Source of the DNA: Fallopia convolvulus
Taxonomy: Eukaryota; Streptophyta; Magnoliopsida; Caryophyllales; Polygonaceae
Assembly: GCA_964016875.1 (NCBI GenBank)
Contig: OZ024718.1
Coordinates: forward strand, 3,167,001-3,231,000
Direction: 5' to 3'
Length of the DNA stretch: 64,000 bases
This document shows positions 36,196 to 48,141 of this stretch, piece by piece (within the stretch, counting starts at the first letter, position 1; each line of letters opens with the position of its first letter). Below the pieces are notes generated by a model, which was given only the letters and a program-made list of their open reading frames with translations, had not been told where the DNA came from and did not search any database. The position numbers and the translations under genes were made by a program.

Positions 36196-39100
36196 TTACA
36201 TGTCTTCCTCATCTGTATCCGTCTCACTCTCAAACTCACCCTTAGATGTTTCAGTAGACGTCTCTTCTTGATCCTCAACGACATGATCCTCTCCGTTTGG
36301 GTCATTTAACGGACCAAGTGGATAATTATCTTGTGTACTGTCGTCGATAACTCGTGGAAGGGAAGAATCATGTTGAAATGCCTCCTCAAAGGCAACGCCC
36401 CTGGACCCACTCTCATGAGGGTCTACGCACGTACCTTCATCGGGCCACACTCGTGACTTCACTTTACAGACCGCTCTCCATTCAGCATCTGCACGCCTCA
36501 CCCTTGGGTAATCGAGGAAATAAACTTGAGTGGCTTGATGTGCTAATATGTAACGATCTTTTGTTCTCAACATTTTATGTCGATGAACATCGACAAGCTT
36601 GAGATGAGGGTGAATGCGTGTTCCTCCACGACTTCTAGTGTCATACCACGAACAATTAAAGACAATAGGGCGCTTTACGGTTGGAGATAGGTAATGCAGC
36701 TCAATGATTTCCTCTAGCACACCATAGAAGTCCTCCTCGTCGGTGCCAAAGCTTTGTCCTAGAACACAAACTCCACTACTGTCAGTGGCCCTGGTTGATG
36801 CGTGTGCCCTCATGTGGAATCGGTAACCATTGACAAAGTAACCAGGATATGTCCTCACTTTTTTAGAGGGTCCACGAGCAAGTGTTGCAATGTTAGGATC
36901 TGTAATTGCCGTACTGTCGGCCTGCAATTTTAAATCAGCATGTATATATAATTTCGGATTCAACATACACATGTACATTTTGAAACTAAATAGAAATTAA
37001 TATAAGAAATCCTTACATGGGAGTAAAACCAGAGGCGAAAGTGTCTTTCCAAAATGTTTTGCTCTTGAGCATCGGTTATTATTGGATTTGACGACCGCAC
37101 GAAGTTTGTCAAATAGTACCTACGACAGAGTAATTGAATGAAATACATACTTTATACATATATATCGAACCAACTTTAGTTGAGATTATAGAAACGTACT
37201 CAATATAGGGTTCCACTTCGATGCAGTTCATGAGAATGTAAGTTTGGATCACATGGAATTCATCATCTATAAGGAAACGACCAGTTGATCTGCTACCCAA
37301 GGTTCGACCAGTTGTTGTGAAAATAGACAAATCGCCCGAATCAACCCCAACTGGAATTGTGCAACTGACGTTGCGGGCGTTATCCATATGAGTACTCGCC
37401 ACATGTGAGCTAAAATAATACGAGCAGAATGTGGACGTCTCCTTAACGAGATAGGCACTACAAATTAACCCCTCAACATGGGCTTTGTTGCCAATTGAGG
37501 CCTTCAGCCTTTTTAAGAGCCTACATGATATACATTCAAAACCATTATTATTTATTATACAAGTTCATTATATGAATCCAAAACTGAACAACTGTACGTA
37601 CCTTTCTTCTGGATACATCCATCTATAATTGACAGGGCCACAAAGTAAAGCTTCCCGTGGCAGATGAATAGGCAAGTGCTCCATTGAATCAAATAACGCA
37701 GGGGGGAAGATGCGCTCCAGCTTGCACAAAATTATTGGTATTTCCTTGTGCAATTGCATAACCACCTCAGGCTTCAGCTCGTAACACGTCAAGTCTCTGA
37801 AGAACACACTTAGCTGAGCTATGGGCTCCCATACTTTGTCATCAAGAAATGGACGAAAAGCAACAGGCATCAACCTTTGCATGAACACATGACAATCATG
37901 GCTCTTCATCCCAAAGAGCCTAAGCTTGTGCAAGTCAATGCAGCGGCTCAAGTTGGAGACGTAGCCATCCGGGAATTTTACGGATCTCAACCAATCTAGA
38001 AGCACTTGTTTTTCATGACGATCTAGTGCATATCAAGCCTTTGAGTACCTATTGTCCTCCTCATCAGGTTCCAACTCCGGACGCTTGCACAATTCCTTTA
38101 TATCCTTTCTAGCCGACCACTTGTCTTTCGACTTCCCCGGAACATCGAGAATGGTGAAGAAAATATTATCAAAGACATTTTTCTCAATGTGCATGACATC
38201 TAAATTATGTCTTACCAACAGACTAGGCCAGTAAGGTAGGTCCCAGAAAATGCTTTTCTTCTTCCAACCCGAACCTCTACTGACCGCGACATTGTGCTCC
38301 TCAGCTCCCACTTCAATTATCTTCATCAAGCCCATATTGTTTATCTGGTCTAATATCTCGTATCCATCACGAATTACCGGGGGACCACGACGCTCCCGTC
38401 TACCTTTTTTGAAATCAGTCTTGTTGTTTCGGAAGCGATGATCAGGTTCTGTAAACCTCCTGTGACAATCGAACCAGCACATTTTGTGTCCATGTGTTAG
38501 ATAAAATGCATCGGTGTCCTCCATGCAATAAGGACACGCGTATTTCCCAGAAGTGCTCCAGCCTACACAAACATATATTTTGTATCACACATTAATTAAA
38601 TTTCACAAATCATATATATGCATTATTATTATATATAATAGTTTCAAATTGATTAGCATATGTAAAATTAACAACATACCAGACAACATCGAAAATGCGG
38701 GGAAGTCACTAATAGTCCATATTACAGCTGCACGCAACACAAAATTCTGCTTCCTCCAAGAATCGTATGTGCACACCCCATTCAGCCACAGATCCTTCAA
38801 CTCGGCTACCAACGGCTGCAAGTAGACATCCAACTTCTGCTTCGGGCTCTTCGGTCCAGGTACAATAACCGTCAAAAACATAACCTCTTCTCGCATACAC
38901 ATCGACGGCCGAAGGTTGTAGGGTGTCAGAATCACAGGCCAACATGAGTATTGGCGTCTGGACGCCCCGAACGGATTGAAACCGTCCGTGCACAAGCCTA
39001 GTCTCACATTTCGTGTTTCTGCTGCAAAATCTGGCCACACAGCATTGAAGTGCCTCCATGCCTCTGCATCTGAAGGATGTCTCATCACCCCATCTTGTGC

Positions 39101-40042
39101 GTGCTCTGCATGCCATCTCATGTGTTCGGCAGTCACCACAGATGCGTACAACCTCTGCAACCGTGGAGTTATTGGCAAGTAAAACATACGAGAATAGGGA
39201 ATGGGCTTTGTCTTGCCTTCCTTCCATCTAGGATAGTCACATATCTTGCATGCCGCGTATTCTGCATCTGCACCCCAATATATCATGCAAGAGTTTGGAC
39301 AACAATCAATCATCTCGTAAGGAAGACCGAGACCCTCAACCAGTTTTTTCGTGTCGAAAAACGTGGCTGGTAATGTCGTCTCCGGGTGAGAAACGCGTCC
39401 GCAAAAATCCGAGATCATGTCATATCCACGTTCCGTCATCCTTAGCTTAGACTTTAGGCTCAGTAGCTCAGTCGCAGCCTCCAACTGCGTCATATCACAT
39501 CCAGGCCACAAAGGCCTATTTGCGGCCGACAACATGTCGTACATACGCTGTGCATCGGGATTGGGTGCTTCATTGAAATATTGCTCCCCTTGCTCATGCA
39601 TTATATCCGCATTCTGCACGGGATCCTCAACAGTGTAATCACTTCGGCCATAATTAAAACCATCATACACCATCTGTTCCATTAGATTATCATTCCCACC
39701 ATTTAATGGTGGTGTTGGATCAGAACTGCTACAGCCTTCATGCTGTCTAGACTCGGCCAACAATGCAGCGAACCTTTCATGTGTCTCCCCGTGCGAAACC
39801 CAATGGTAATAGTTCGGAACAAAACCTTCCTTAACAAGGTGATAATGCACATCATCCACAGATTTCATTTTCTTATTCTTGCACCTCCGACACGGACACC
39901 TTAATTCGGATGGGTTATAAGACGGCATAGATTTGCAGAATTCCAGAAATTGCTCTACGCCAGCTAAAAACTCGTTGTTCAAAAAACCATCTATATTACG
40001 CACATACATCCACTCACGCATTTTTTCCTTCCTGCATTTCAA
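36196..40042 (-). pseudogene. TNP2-type CACTA transposase, one premature stop
   Basis: Five exons in perfect phase: 40042-38680, 38562-37602, 37520-37200, 37119-37017 and 36921-36196, totalling 1,158 codons. In order the protein has a Transpos_assoc-type N-terminus (WMYVRNIDGFLNNEFLAGV, CPCRRCKN), the TNP2 core (LGLCTDGFNPFG, PGPKSPKQKLDVYLQPLV, GWSTSGKYACPYCM, LDVMHIEKNVFDN), a DUF4218-like block (FRDLTCYELKPE, HLPREALLCGPVNYRWMYP), a DUF4216-like block (VLGQSFGTDEEDFYGVL, RPIVFNCSWYD) and an acidic tail. ATG 40021 (MREWMYV) is an alternative start. Exon 2 has one in-frame TGA at 38033-38035 between DNRYSKA and YALDRHEK. A CGA-to-TGA change would explain it. Everything else is open. Confidence 0.9.
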
Positions 40043-40074
40043 AATAAGAGTACAATTAAATTAATTCAACTACT

Positions 40075-41035
40075 TTTAGCGACCATATGGTAGCTAATTT
40101 GCGACCATATGGTCGCTGCTACTCAATTAGCGACCATATGGTAGCTAATTAGCGTCCATATGGTCGCCAACTTCAGAACAGCAGAACACACATTTACAAC
40201 ATAACCAATTGCTTTTTAGCGACCATATGGTCGCTAATTAGCATTTAGCGACCATATGGTAGCTAATTAGCGTCCATATGGTCGCCAACTTCAGAACAGC
40301 AGAACACACATTTACAACATAACCAATTGCTATTTGCGGTAAAATTCTGTAATACAATCTCTTATAAATATATAAACGAAAGTTTTCTACCGTCAATATT
40401 TATCTAAAACAATAATGACGGAATGAAAAATTAGGAATAAGATTTAAATACATACCTTTAGTGAGGATGTCGATAAAATTTGACGGAATTTCTTCCTAGA
40501 ATCAATTCACAGTTGTGGTTGATTTTTTCTCTCTTTTGTGAATATTTTGGAAGACAGTGGAATGAGAGTGAAGTTGTGTTGAAGCGGAATGAGAGTGCAT
40601 TTTTAGCGGAATGAGAATGCAATATATGCTGAAATGGCGGGAATTTTACCAATTACTGTTTTTAGCGACCAAGTGGTCGCCAAAAATGCGGGAAATTACT
40701 CGCCAAAATAGATATGCCGCGCCAAAACATCTGACCAAGTTAGCGACCATATGGTCGCAAACTTCAGCGACCATATGGTCGCTAGGATTGTTCTGATAGT
40801 TGCGACCATATGGTCGCAAATTTCAGCGACCATATGGTCGCTAAATGCTGGCGGGAATTACCCCACGCACTTTTTGCGACTATAAAGGTCTAGCGACCAT
40901 GTGGTCGCCACATGGTCGCTAATTTGGTTTTATTTTTTTCCCGTTTTGACGTCCAGATTTGCGACCATATGGTCGCTATTTAGCGACCATATTCCGTGGT
41001 CGCTAAAATATGGTCGCTAAATCTGCAGAATGGTG
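40075..41035. repeat. CACTA right subterminal palindrome array
   Basis: More than a dozen copies of the GCGACCATATGGTCGC motif, some with GGTAGC or GCGTCC changes. A unit of about 119 bases (TTAGCGACCATATGGTAGCT ... ACCAATTGCT) is tandemly duplicated at about 40126 and 40245. It covers the upstream region of the TNP2 gene, so transposase binding sites and promoter overlap. Confidence 0.88.
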
Positions 41036-41040
41036 TAGTG

Positions 41041-41640
41041 TTTGTTGTGGGCCGGGCCGGACCGAGCACTTCTTACAGTAGAGGCTTTGCTAGGTTGAGA
41101 TGCAATGGAGGTTTTACTGGATTGAGATGCAGTAGAGGCTTTGCTGGGTTGTGAGGCTCGTTTTTCAACAGATGATATAACTTGCTCCACAACTTGATAT
41201 ACAAACTGAATTGTTGTGTTAGCCCCGGAAAAAGTACTTTTATCTGGTTGTACTCTCAGAGAGAGTCGCTTTTTTGCCGATGAATTTCAGTTGGGGCATC
41301 GTCTAGGGTTACCTCCCAAAACCACATGTCAATCGAATCTTTTCACTTTTTCACAGATTGAGATTGATTCGACCACATGAGAAATGCCCTCCAGCTTGGG
41401 GCAAAGACATTGTGCAACTTTGGCATGTTTTACGACAGTAATATAATCCTCCTTCTCGAACTCTTTTTCAGCTAGATCCTTATATTGAAGTGGTTGTAGT
41501 TGTTTCTGTTGACGTGCCTCAATACTGATTAATTGCTTCCTTCCTTCACCATTGGGTTGCCTAAATACAAGCATGAATTCAAGCATGTATGGACATAAAT
41601 GGCACGCTGCCATCACAACATAAAAGTTATGCAAACATGT
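41041..41640 (-). pseudogene. J-protein-like pseudogene copy 1, 5' part
   Basis: The minus strand encodes QQKQLQPLQYKDLAEKEFEK and LCPKLEGISHVVESISICEK, the N-terminal helical region found in plant J-proteins of the DUF3444 group. A degenerate J domain follows (LSLRVQPDKSTFSGANTTIQ). The HPD tripeptide has become QPD, which would abolish Hsp70 stimulation. A Ser/Ala/Lys repeat region (SQPSKAST) follows, then the CACTA insertion. Frame breaks separate the blocks. Confidence 0.7.
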
Positions 41641-43280
41641 ATTTTAACTTGACGCAATGGATTGTATGTGTACACTAGATATATAAAGAGAATGGGTTTA
41701 GGTTATTGAAATCTGAAAATAATACGCGACAAGTATGAGATTTTATTAATGCTAACTTTAGAATTTATATAACAAATTGATTTTTGTACATAGATTATCC
41801 CTCCTATTTATGCATCACGAACACCTTGTTTGCATCCTGATGTTTGACGTGGGATGAACTATGTACAATAGTTTGCAAATTTACTTAGCCTCCTATTTAT
41901 GCAATCTTGTTTCTTAGTCATGCACTAGTGGCGCTTTTATATAGACTAGTTTTACCCGTCGTACCATGTACGACTACGATTCAATATTTTATAGACATTA
42001 TAAATAGGATATTAATAAATAAAAATATAATATAAATTTTAATATAAGTAATTTATTGCTTGCAGAATGTATAATTTTTTTTTATCAAATATTATATTCT
42101 TCAAATTTTATTACTTTTTATTTACGTAAATTTAGGGCTTATAAAATATTTTAATACATCTATTAAATATTTTTTATATATTTTTATAAATTTTAAAATT
42201 ATAAATATTTATCATTAATTTTATATAAAATAAAATCACTATATATATCTATAAATAAATTCGTCAAAAGATATATGCTAAAAGATTTATATTTATTCAA
42301 AAATAATTTATCTTTAATCTTAAATACTTATATAAGGAAGTTTTCAAAAGATATCGTTATACTAAATAGATATTTGTTTGATGTTAAAGATAGATTTAAA
42401 TAGTTAAAGAAGAATTTAATAGAAAAAGTTAAAATATTAGGAATAAAAATTAATTTTGTAATTATAAGGTGGGGCCAGAATCGTTCTGGTGACTCGAACA
42501 GGGACAACTTTAATATATAGTTATAGATAAGAGGTAGAAGTTTATTTTGTAAGGGTTCATGATTTTAGAGGGGATTAAACAAAAGAGCTACATGGGTGAT
42601 TGTGTTTTAACTTTTTTTTTCTATGGGTGGTTAACTGGTTATGTCATTTGTGATTATCATTTTTAAGGGTGGTTTAGTGCAAAGTACCTCAATTGAAAAG
42701 TGAATTTGTGAAATTTATCCTTTTTTAATTAGCAATTAAGAAGATTATGGGTAATGAATAATTTGATTTATGTACTTATAACCTATCAAAAAAGACTTTG
42801 AATATCTAATTTTTTTTGTTACAATCCTACCTATTATGAGATTACAATAGGAAGATTGAGGTCATTTTAGGCCCTAGGGGTTGGATAGATGATGTGGTGA
42901 GTTAGATCAAATTTTCTCCTAATTTGACAATAGAATGAAGGATAAAGTTTTAAGAAAATCTTGAGAAAAATTTAGAACTTGTAATTTGATGGAAGTTCTC
43001 TCAGAAAAATTATAATGTTGCAGGTCTTCAAAGTTTTTATAGCTTTTATGCAATCGAGGAAAAGAGCAGAACCAGGGCGTTATTCGAATGAATTTTTATA
43101 TCTTCAACCCACTCTTCTACGCCATAGTTTGTGTTTAATAATTCTGTCCACTCTTACAATAAAAACAAAAAACACACAATTGTACAACAAGATTATATTT
43201 TGATCTTTTTTTCATTATCTTACTTTCAACAATGAAGACTATATTCCTACTATTGTAGGTTGAATATATAAATTTGAATA
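41641..43280. other. Flank of J-protein copy 1 with an insertion
   Basis: Text parallel to 45100-45560 (copy 2) and 52370-52780 (copy 3), for example TATTGAAA..CGAAAATAA and TGGGTGGTTAACT. Relative to copy 2, about 580 bases are inserted at roughly 41947-42525. The insert starts ACTAGTTTTACCCGTCG and is AT-rich, with no coding capacity or resolved ends. After 42780 the copies diverge. Confidence 0.5.
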
Positions 43281-43289
43281 TATAACTTT

Positions 43290-43640
43290 TTTGTACAGAT
43301 TTTTATCCCTGCCAATTTGATGACGATCACTGATGTCTTGCAGTTATCGATGTCGGGGATAGAGTATTGAAATATATGGACCTTGTCTTGAGGGATGATC
43401 GCACTGGGGTTCTGCCAAAAGTGGTTGATATATCTAAATTGTAATTGATTAGTAATTGGTATGTTAAAATATACAAATATTTTTCAATTGCAGGCTCATT
43501 ACTTTCAAGTCGAGGTTAGGAGAAAGAGTAACATGAGATTTACTATTGATTCCTGGCAGCAAGTTCATGTGACTAATCTTCCTACACAAACAAATGGCTG
43601 GATTGTGGGATTCATGTCATCAAATACATAGAGTTGCTCT
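43290..43640 (+). other. Unrecognised coding-like fragment
   Basis: Two stretches preceded by TTGCAG-type acceptors read in frame: VGDRVLKYMDLVLRDDRTGV then LPKVVDIS (about 43347-43440), and AHYFQVEVRRKSNMRFTIDS then TNGWIVGFMSS (about 43493-43630). Each ends in a stop. I do not recognise a family. It could be a gene relic or a captured fragment. Confidence 0.25.
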
Positions 43641-43739
43641 TTTTTTTGTAAAGAATGCATAGAGTTTATCAACAAAGGGATGAGACCCGCATTTACAGAG
43701 GTAAAATAAATAAATTTGGCTTAAAAACCTTTAAGCATC

Positions 43740-44395
43740 AATAACTTCTACTTTTTTATAACCTCATATTTTCTTCTCCTTATACCAAATTTTTGATGTG
43801 GGACAAATACTATCATTCTCATATCGAAAATTTGTTAAAAGGTAAAGATGAATGGAACTTATAAATTGTAGACTAATATATAAATTTATTCATATAAGGC
43901 CTACCTAATAGGTTAGCCCAAAATTAGGTTTAAAAGCCTCAAAGCTTATATATCTAATCAGGCTTAAAAACATATATCTAATTGGCTTAAAAAACTTTTA
44001 TTATGAGCTTCAACTTGCCTTTTTATAACTCCATATTTTCTTCTCACTCCGGAAAATCCTTCCTCCAAATTTTCTGTAGTGAGGCTTATAAAATGCATGT
44101 AATACATCTTTCCTCCAATAATTTTCAGACCAGACTTATAAAATGCATGTAATCTCGTGTATGTAATGAATTTATTATGTATCAAGGGTTGACCTGTAAC
44201 CCGATGGGTCAACCCGTAATCCGACCCATAACTCGTAAGTTAAAAAATTCTAACCCGTGACCTAATTCGTACATTATGGGCATCCGACTTGTATATTTAT
44301 TGGTGAATCATGTCAGATTACGGGTCAAACGACCCGATAAACAACCCTAATTCTAATACTTCCTAGCTAGATAACTAGTGTATGATACCCAAAAC
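43740..44395. repeat. Duplicated block flanking J-protein copy 2
   Basis: Shares phrases with about 51000-51530: TTGATGTGGGACAAATACT, ATTAGGTTTAAAAGCCTC, CTTTTTATAAC and the AACCCGTAA-rich stretch. Non-coding; part of the segmental duplication that carries the J-protein copies. Confidence 0.55.
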
Positions 44396-45060
44396 ACATT
44401 CAAACCTATACTACTGACTTTCGTGTCACATGTGGCTTGTTACAAAACGAGCATTATATCCTTACGTTGACCTCTGTTACCATATGAGGGTGGTTTAGGA
44501 GCATACACATGCACAATGAATAAAATTTACCATCGACATTGTTTGAACCTGCTCGATCACTTCTTGTTTCAGTTGAGGTGTTGCTTGGCTTAGCCTTTTG
44601 TTGTTTCTTGGATTGAACATTTCTTGCAGTAGAAACTTTGCTGAGGTGAGATGTAGTAGAGGCTTTACTGTGTTGAGAGGTTTGTTTCTGAGCAGATGTT
44701 ATAACTTGTTCCACAACTTGATTCACAAATTGAATTGTCGTGTTAGTCCCAGAAAAAGTACTTTTATCCGGATGTACCCTTAGAGAGAGCCACTTTTTCT
44801 GTCGATGAATTTCAGTTGAGGCATCTTCTAGAGTTACCACCAAAACCCCGTGTCAATCGGATCATTTCGCTTTTTCACAAATTAAGATTGATTCCACCAA
44901 GTGAAAAATGTCATCCAAGATGGGGAAAAAACATTGTACATCTTTGGCATGTTTTAGGGAAGTAATATACTCCTCCTTCTCGAACTCTTTTTCAGCTAGA
45001 TCCTTATATTGAAGTGCTTGTAGCTGTTTTTGTTGACGTGGTTTCCATTGGAACATGGTT
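44396..45060 (-). pseudogene. J-protein-like pseudogene copy 2
   Basis: The minus strand runs from QQKQLQALQYKDLAEKEFEK (about 45045) through HLVESILICEKAK, then in another frame IHRQKKWLSLRVHPDKSTF with an intact HPD. A SKAST-rich linker follows, then FYSLCMCMLLNHPHMVTEV near 44500. Frame changes and loss of the second zinc pair mark it as dead. Of the three copies it best preserves the J motif. Confidence 0.68.
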
Positions 45061-45590
45061 TTTAAGCTCTCGACCGAAATAAATAATTACGTGCATATAG
45101 GAATAATAGTATATTGCGTAAATACAAGCATGAATTCAAGCATGCGTAATTACACGAAGAGAATGGGTTTAGGATATTGAAACCCGAAAATAAAGCGATA
45201 AGTACTATGTACAATAGTTTGCAATAGTTTGCAAATTTACTTAGCCATTAAGCTATATCCATGGCAGCTTATTATTAGAAGACCAAAGGACAAGCTTGTT
45301 TCTTAGTCATGCACTAGTGGCGATTTTATATAGGTAAGAGACAGAAGTTTATTTTGGAAGGTTCATGGTTTTAGCAAGGATTAAACGACAGAGCTAAATG
45401 GGTGATTGTATTTTAACTTTCTGTTTTTATGGGTGGTTAACTAGTTATGTTATTTGCGATTATCATTTTTAAGAGTGGTTTAGTGCAAAGTACCTCAATT
45501 GAAGAATGAATTTGTTAAATTTATCCTTTTTAATTAGCAATTAAGTAGATTATGGGCAATTAATAATTTATTTTAGAAGAAACACAACTA
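45061..45590. other. Flank of J-protein copy 2
   Basis: Non-coding text parallel to the copy 1 and copy 3 flanks (GTTTGCAAATTTACTTAGCC, GCACTAGTGGCGATTTTATA). Serves as the empty site for the insertion at about 41947. Confidence 0.45.
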
Positions 45591-45599
45591 GATGAAATT

Positions 45600-46435
45600 T
45601 TTTAAAAACTAATAAATCTTTCGAAAATTTTGGTTGGTACCCTCGAGTTTTTGGCATTTTCAGATGTTGCTCTGAAAAAAACATATTTTGGGTGATACCC
45701 CTGAACTTTTGCAAAAGTTCGGCTGGTGGCCTTACTTGTAAATTTTCGTTAGTTTATAATCAAATTAGTAGATTTTATAATAAAAACATATATTTTTGTA
45801 TTTAATTAAATTAAACCCAATTTTAATTTAATAAAAATTAAAATAAATCATATAAAACATTAAATTAAAGTTATATTATATATTTCTCAAGTGGATTTTA
45901 TGTTGTATAATTAAAAAATTTTAACTTTAAACCAAAAATATTACAATATTTATATTAAAATAAATATATTGTATGATTAAAAATTTTCATGTAGATTTTA
46001 TATAGTAATTTTGCCATTTTTTAAAAACTTAATATAACTTAAAATTTAAATGTAACTCGAGGGTATCATAACGAAATTTATATTTGGTTTTAAAAATAAA
46101 AATAAAAATAAAAATTATTACATAAACCTACATGATAAATTTTAATTATGTAATATATTTATTACAAATATATATAATATAATATTTTTAATTTAATATT
46201 TTATATGATTTATTTTAATTTTTATTAAACAAAAAATTGTTTTAATTTAATTAAATAAAAAATATTTTTCTCATTAGAAAACATACTAATTTAGTTCAAA
46301 ACTAATGAAAATTCATAAGAAAGCGCACCAGCCGAACTTTTGCAAAAATTCGGGGGTACCACCCTGAATAAGTTTTTTTTAAGGCACTATCCGAAAAAGC
46401 CAAAAACATAAGGTACTAATCGAAATTTCTTTTAA
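45600..46435. mobile_element. Long-TIR, non-coding element (Mutator-like?)
   Basis: The arms are long imperfect inverted repeats of about 110-130 bases. The left reads TTTTGGTTGGTACCCTCGAG ... GGGTGATACCCCTGAACTTT; the right, inverted, reads TTTCGATTAGTACCTTATG ... GGGTGGTACCCCCGAATTTT. The centre is AT-rich with no gene. Long arms suggest a Mutator-like element; a 9-bp duplication could not be confirmed. Confidence 0.5.
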
Positions 46436-47190
46436 TATTTTTAATACCAACTCGGAATTTGGTAACTTCAACTCTATTAACAACTAAACTTTTTTTGAGT
46501 CATCCTATAGTTCATGTCACATGATTCATGCTTATAGGTGCTTGTCTATGAGTCTATTCCACACTTTCCACACATGATGTATGTTTATGCATCCACATTT
46601 TGTCAATCGATGTATCTTGAATTTTTCTACTTAAAAAAGCGTGAAATCAACTTGAAGGGATATTTAATACTTAATCTACTCTTTACAAATTTATAAATCA
46701 ATCATTTCTTGTAATTTTATATTTATTTTTTATAAATTCAGTCTCGATCAATTTTGTTTACCGAACACCTATATATTTTTTTCACAAAAATAAGCTAATA
46801 ATTTCAACTCATACAATTTATTTGTAAAATTAGCATCAACTACTAAATCAGTATCAACATCAACATCAACCTATATCAGGTTTGAAGCGCCAAACAAACC
46901 TAGGTCCAAAATTGAAACAAAGTTTGAGAATCAAGCATCTTTTGGATGTTGTTACAACTTATTGTCTCAGGATAGATTTAAAAATTATAATCCAATGAAT
47001 AATTTTGTCAAATCCCATGGTTCATCTCTTGATCAAAGCGCAAGGGATCTTGCTTGTCACATAGTTGCAAACAATTCTCTCTTTATTTTTGTTCTTCTTT
47101 TTTATCTCACCATTATCTTATGGATTTATTTATTCTACCACTTCTCACCTTCCATACCTTGTGTTTGTGGTAATGATAAATTCATCTTAA
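46436..47190. other. Non-coding; possible short gene relic
   Basis: AT-rich. 46940-47070 contains a coding-like frame (DRFKNYNPMNNFVKSHGSSL, then ARDLACHIVANNS) without recognised homology. It is absent from the matching position in the third block (about 52785), where the sequence jumps directly to the CCCCAAGC text of 47250. Confidence 0.25.
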
Positions 47191-48135
47191 AAGCCAATTA
47201 AATGGATCTAGTTTACAATGGTTTCTTCCACAACATGAACAATCATCTCCCCAAGCTTAACTTCAACATACATTGCAATGAGCTCATACACTTTCATCAG
47301 GGCTTTCGAGTGCCAAACCTTCAAGAATAATATACTCCATCTGTCCCTAAATATTTGTCCTCTTTCCGTTTCTCTAAATGTTTGTCCTTCTCCCCCTACT
47401 TTCCTTTTATATCTACATTTTTCTTACAATATTACCCTCATTCAATATATCTCTATCCATATTATCCAATCAAAAATCAACCACAATACTCATTTTAGTA
47501 ATTTCCTTTCTTCTTCTCTTTCTTCTCATCTTTATCCATCAACATCACACTCTCTCCCCTCTTCCTATTGGCTACTTTTTCCTCTCTTTTTTCTTCTTAA
47601 TTTGTGTGAAATTGTCCTTTTAGGACAAACATTTAAGGACGGAGGGAGTATGAAACAACTCAGAAGTTTACATAGCCTAAACTTAAAAAAAAAGATCCAA
47701 CTTAAAACAATTCAAATCTATGGGTATGAAATCTATAACATGGCAAGAGAAAACACCAAAAATAAGACAATGAGATTTTGAAAATCTGAAATACCGCCTT
47801 CTTGAAAAAGCATATAATTCCTAATGAACAATAGCTCAAAACCAGGATTAAGGAACATAAGCGCGCATTATAATAAAACCTAAAACTCAATGGTATACCT
47901 CTACATCTTGCAAATATATCACCTCATCTAGTGTGAAGAAATAAACAATCTCACACCTCCACATCGAATAAGAAGAGCTTCTCCTAGTTCGTAATGCATT
48001 GTTTCGTCCTTTTTACCCCAATACTATGCTAGGATAAAAAAGGTGACAAATTTTCATCTTCTAGATAACCGACTTCTCTTGAGTCCCCTCATTGGGGTCC
48101 TAGAGTGCGTATTGAATCTATTGATGGTAAATCTA
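47190..48135. repeat. Duplicated block, paralogue of 52785-56290
   Basis: Shares AATCATCTCCCCAAGC, GGGCTTTCGAGTGCCAAA, AAGTTTACATAGCC, AATGGTATAC and CCTCATTGGGGTCCTAGA with the block at 52785-52839 plus 55140-56290. The copy here lacks the LTR element and both hAT elements of the other block but has a Stowaway MITE of its own. Confidence 0.75.
47335..47648. mobile_element. Stowaway-type MITE, 314 bp
   Basis: The left end CTCCATCTGTCCCTAAAT and right end inverted CTCCCTCCGTCCTTAAAT are flanked by TA on both sides. The CTCCCTCCGTCC consensus and TA target are diagnostic of Tc1/mariner-derived Stowaway. The paralogue at about 55180 (AAGAATAATATCTG) lacks it. Confidence 0.85.
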
Positions 48136-48141
48136 GACTAT

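Larger units (their letters stand above)
31626..41040. mobile_element. CACTA (En/Spm) DNA transposon, 9,415 bp
   Basis: The left end is CACTACA, and the right end read inverted is also CACTACA. In both, ten bases follow and then the identical block GATTTAGCGACCATATTT. TTT flanks both ends (31623-31625 and 41041-41043), the 3-bp target duplication expected for CACTA. The element carries a TNP2-type transposase gene and a TNPA/Transposase_24-type gene, both on the minus strand, plus a possible small third gene. Three arrays of the palindrome TAGCGACCATATGGTCGCTA lie near the left end, between the genes, and near the right end. Both main genes show disabling changes, so it is probably no longer autonomous, though it could be mobilised by a relative. 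Confidence 0.93.

Noticed and set aside
38052..39638. Plus-strand frames of 60-98 codons within the CACTA element
   Set aside because: Antisense shadows of the TNP2 exons.
31626..41040. CRISPR-like array of GCGACCATATGGTCGC repeats
   Set aside because: Repeats are palindromic, irregularly spaced and confined to a CACTA transposon in a plant genome; they are transposase-binding-type subterminal motifs.
46962..47201. 79-codon frame MSQDRFKNYNPMNNF...
   Set aside because: Second half is a hydrophobic AT-driven run; no family recognised and no splice structure, so listed only as a possible relic.
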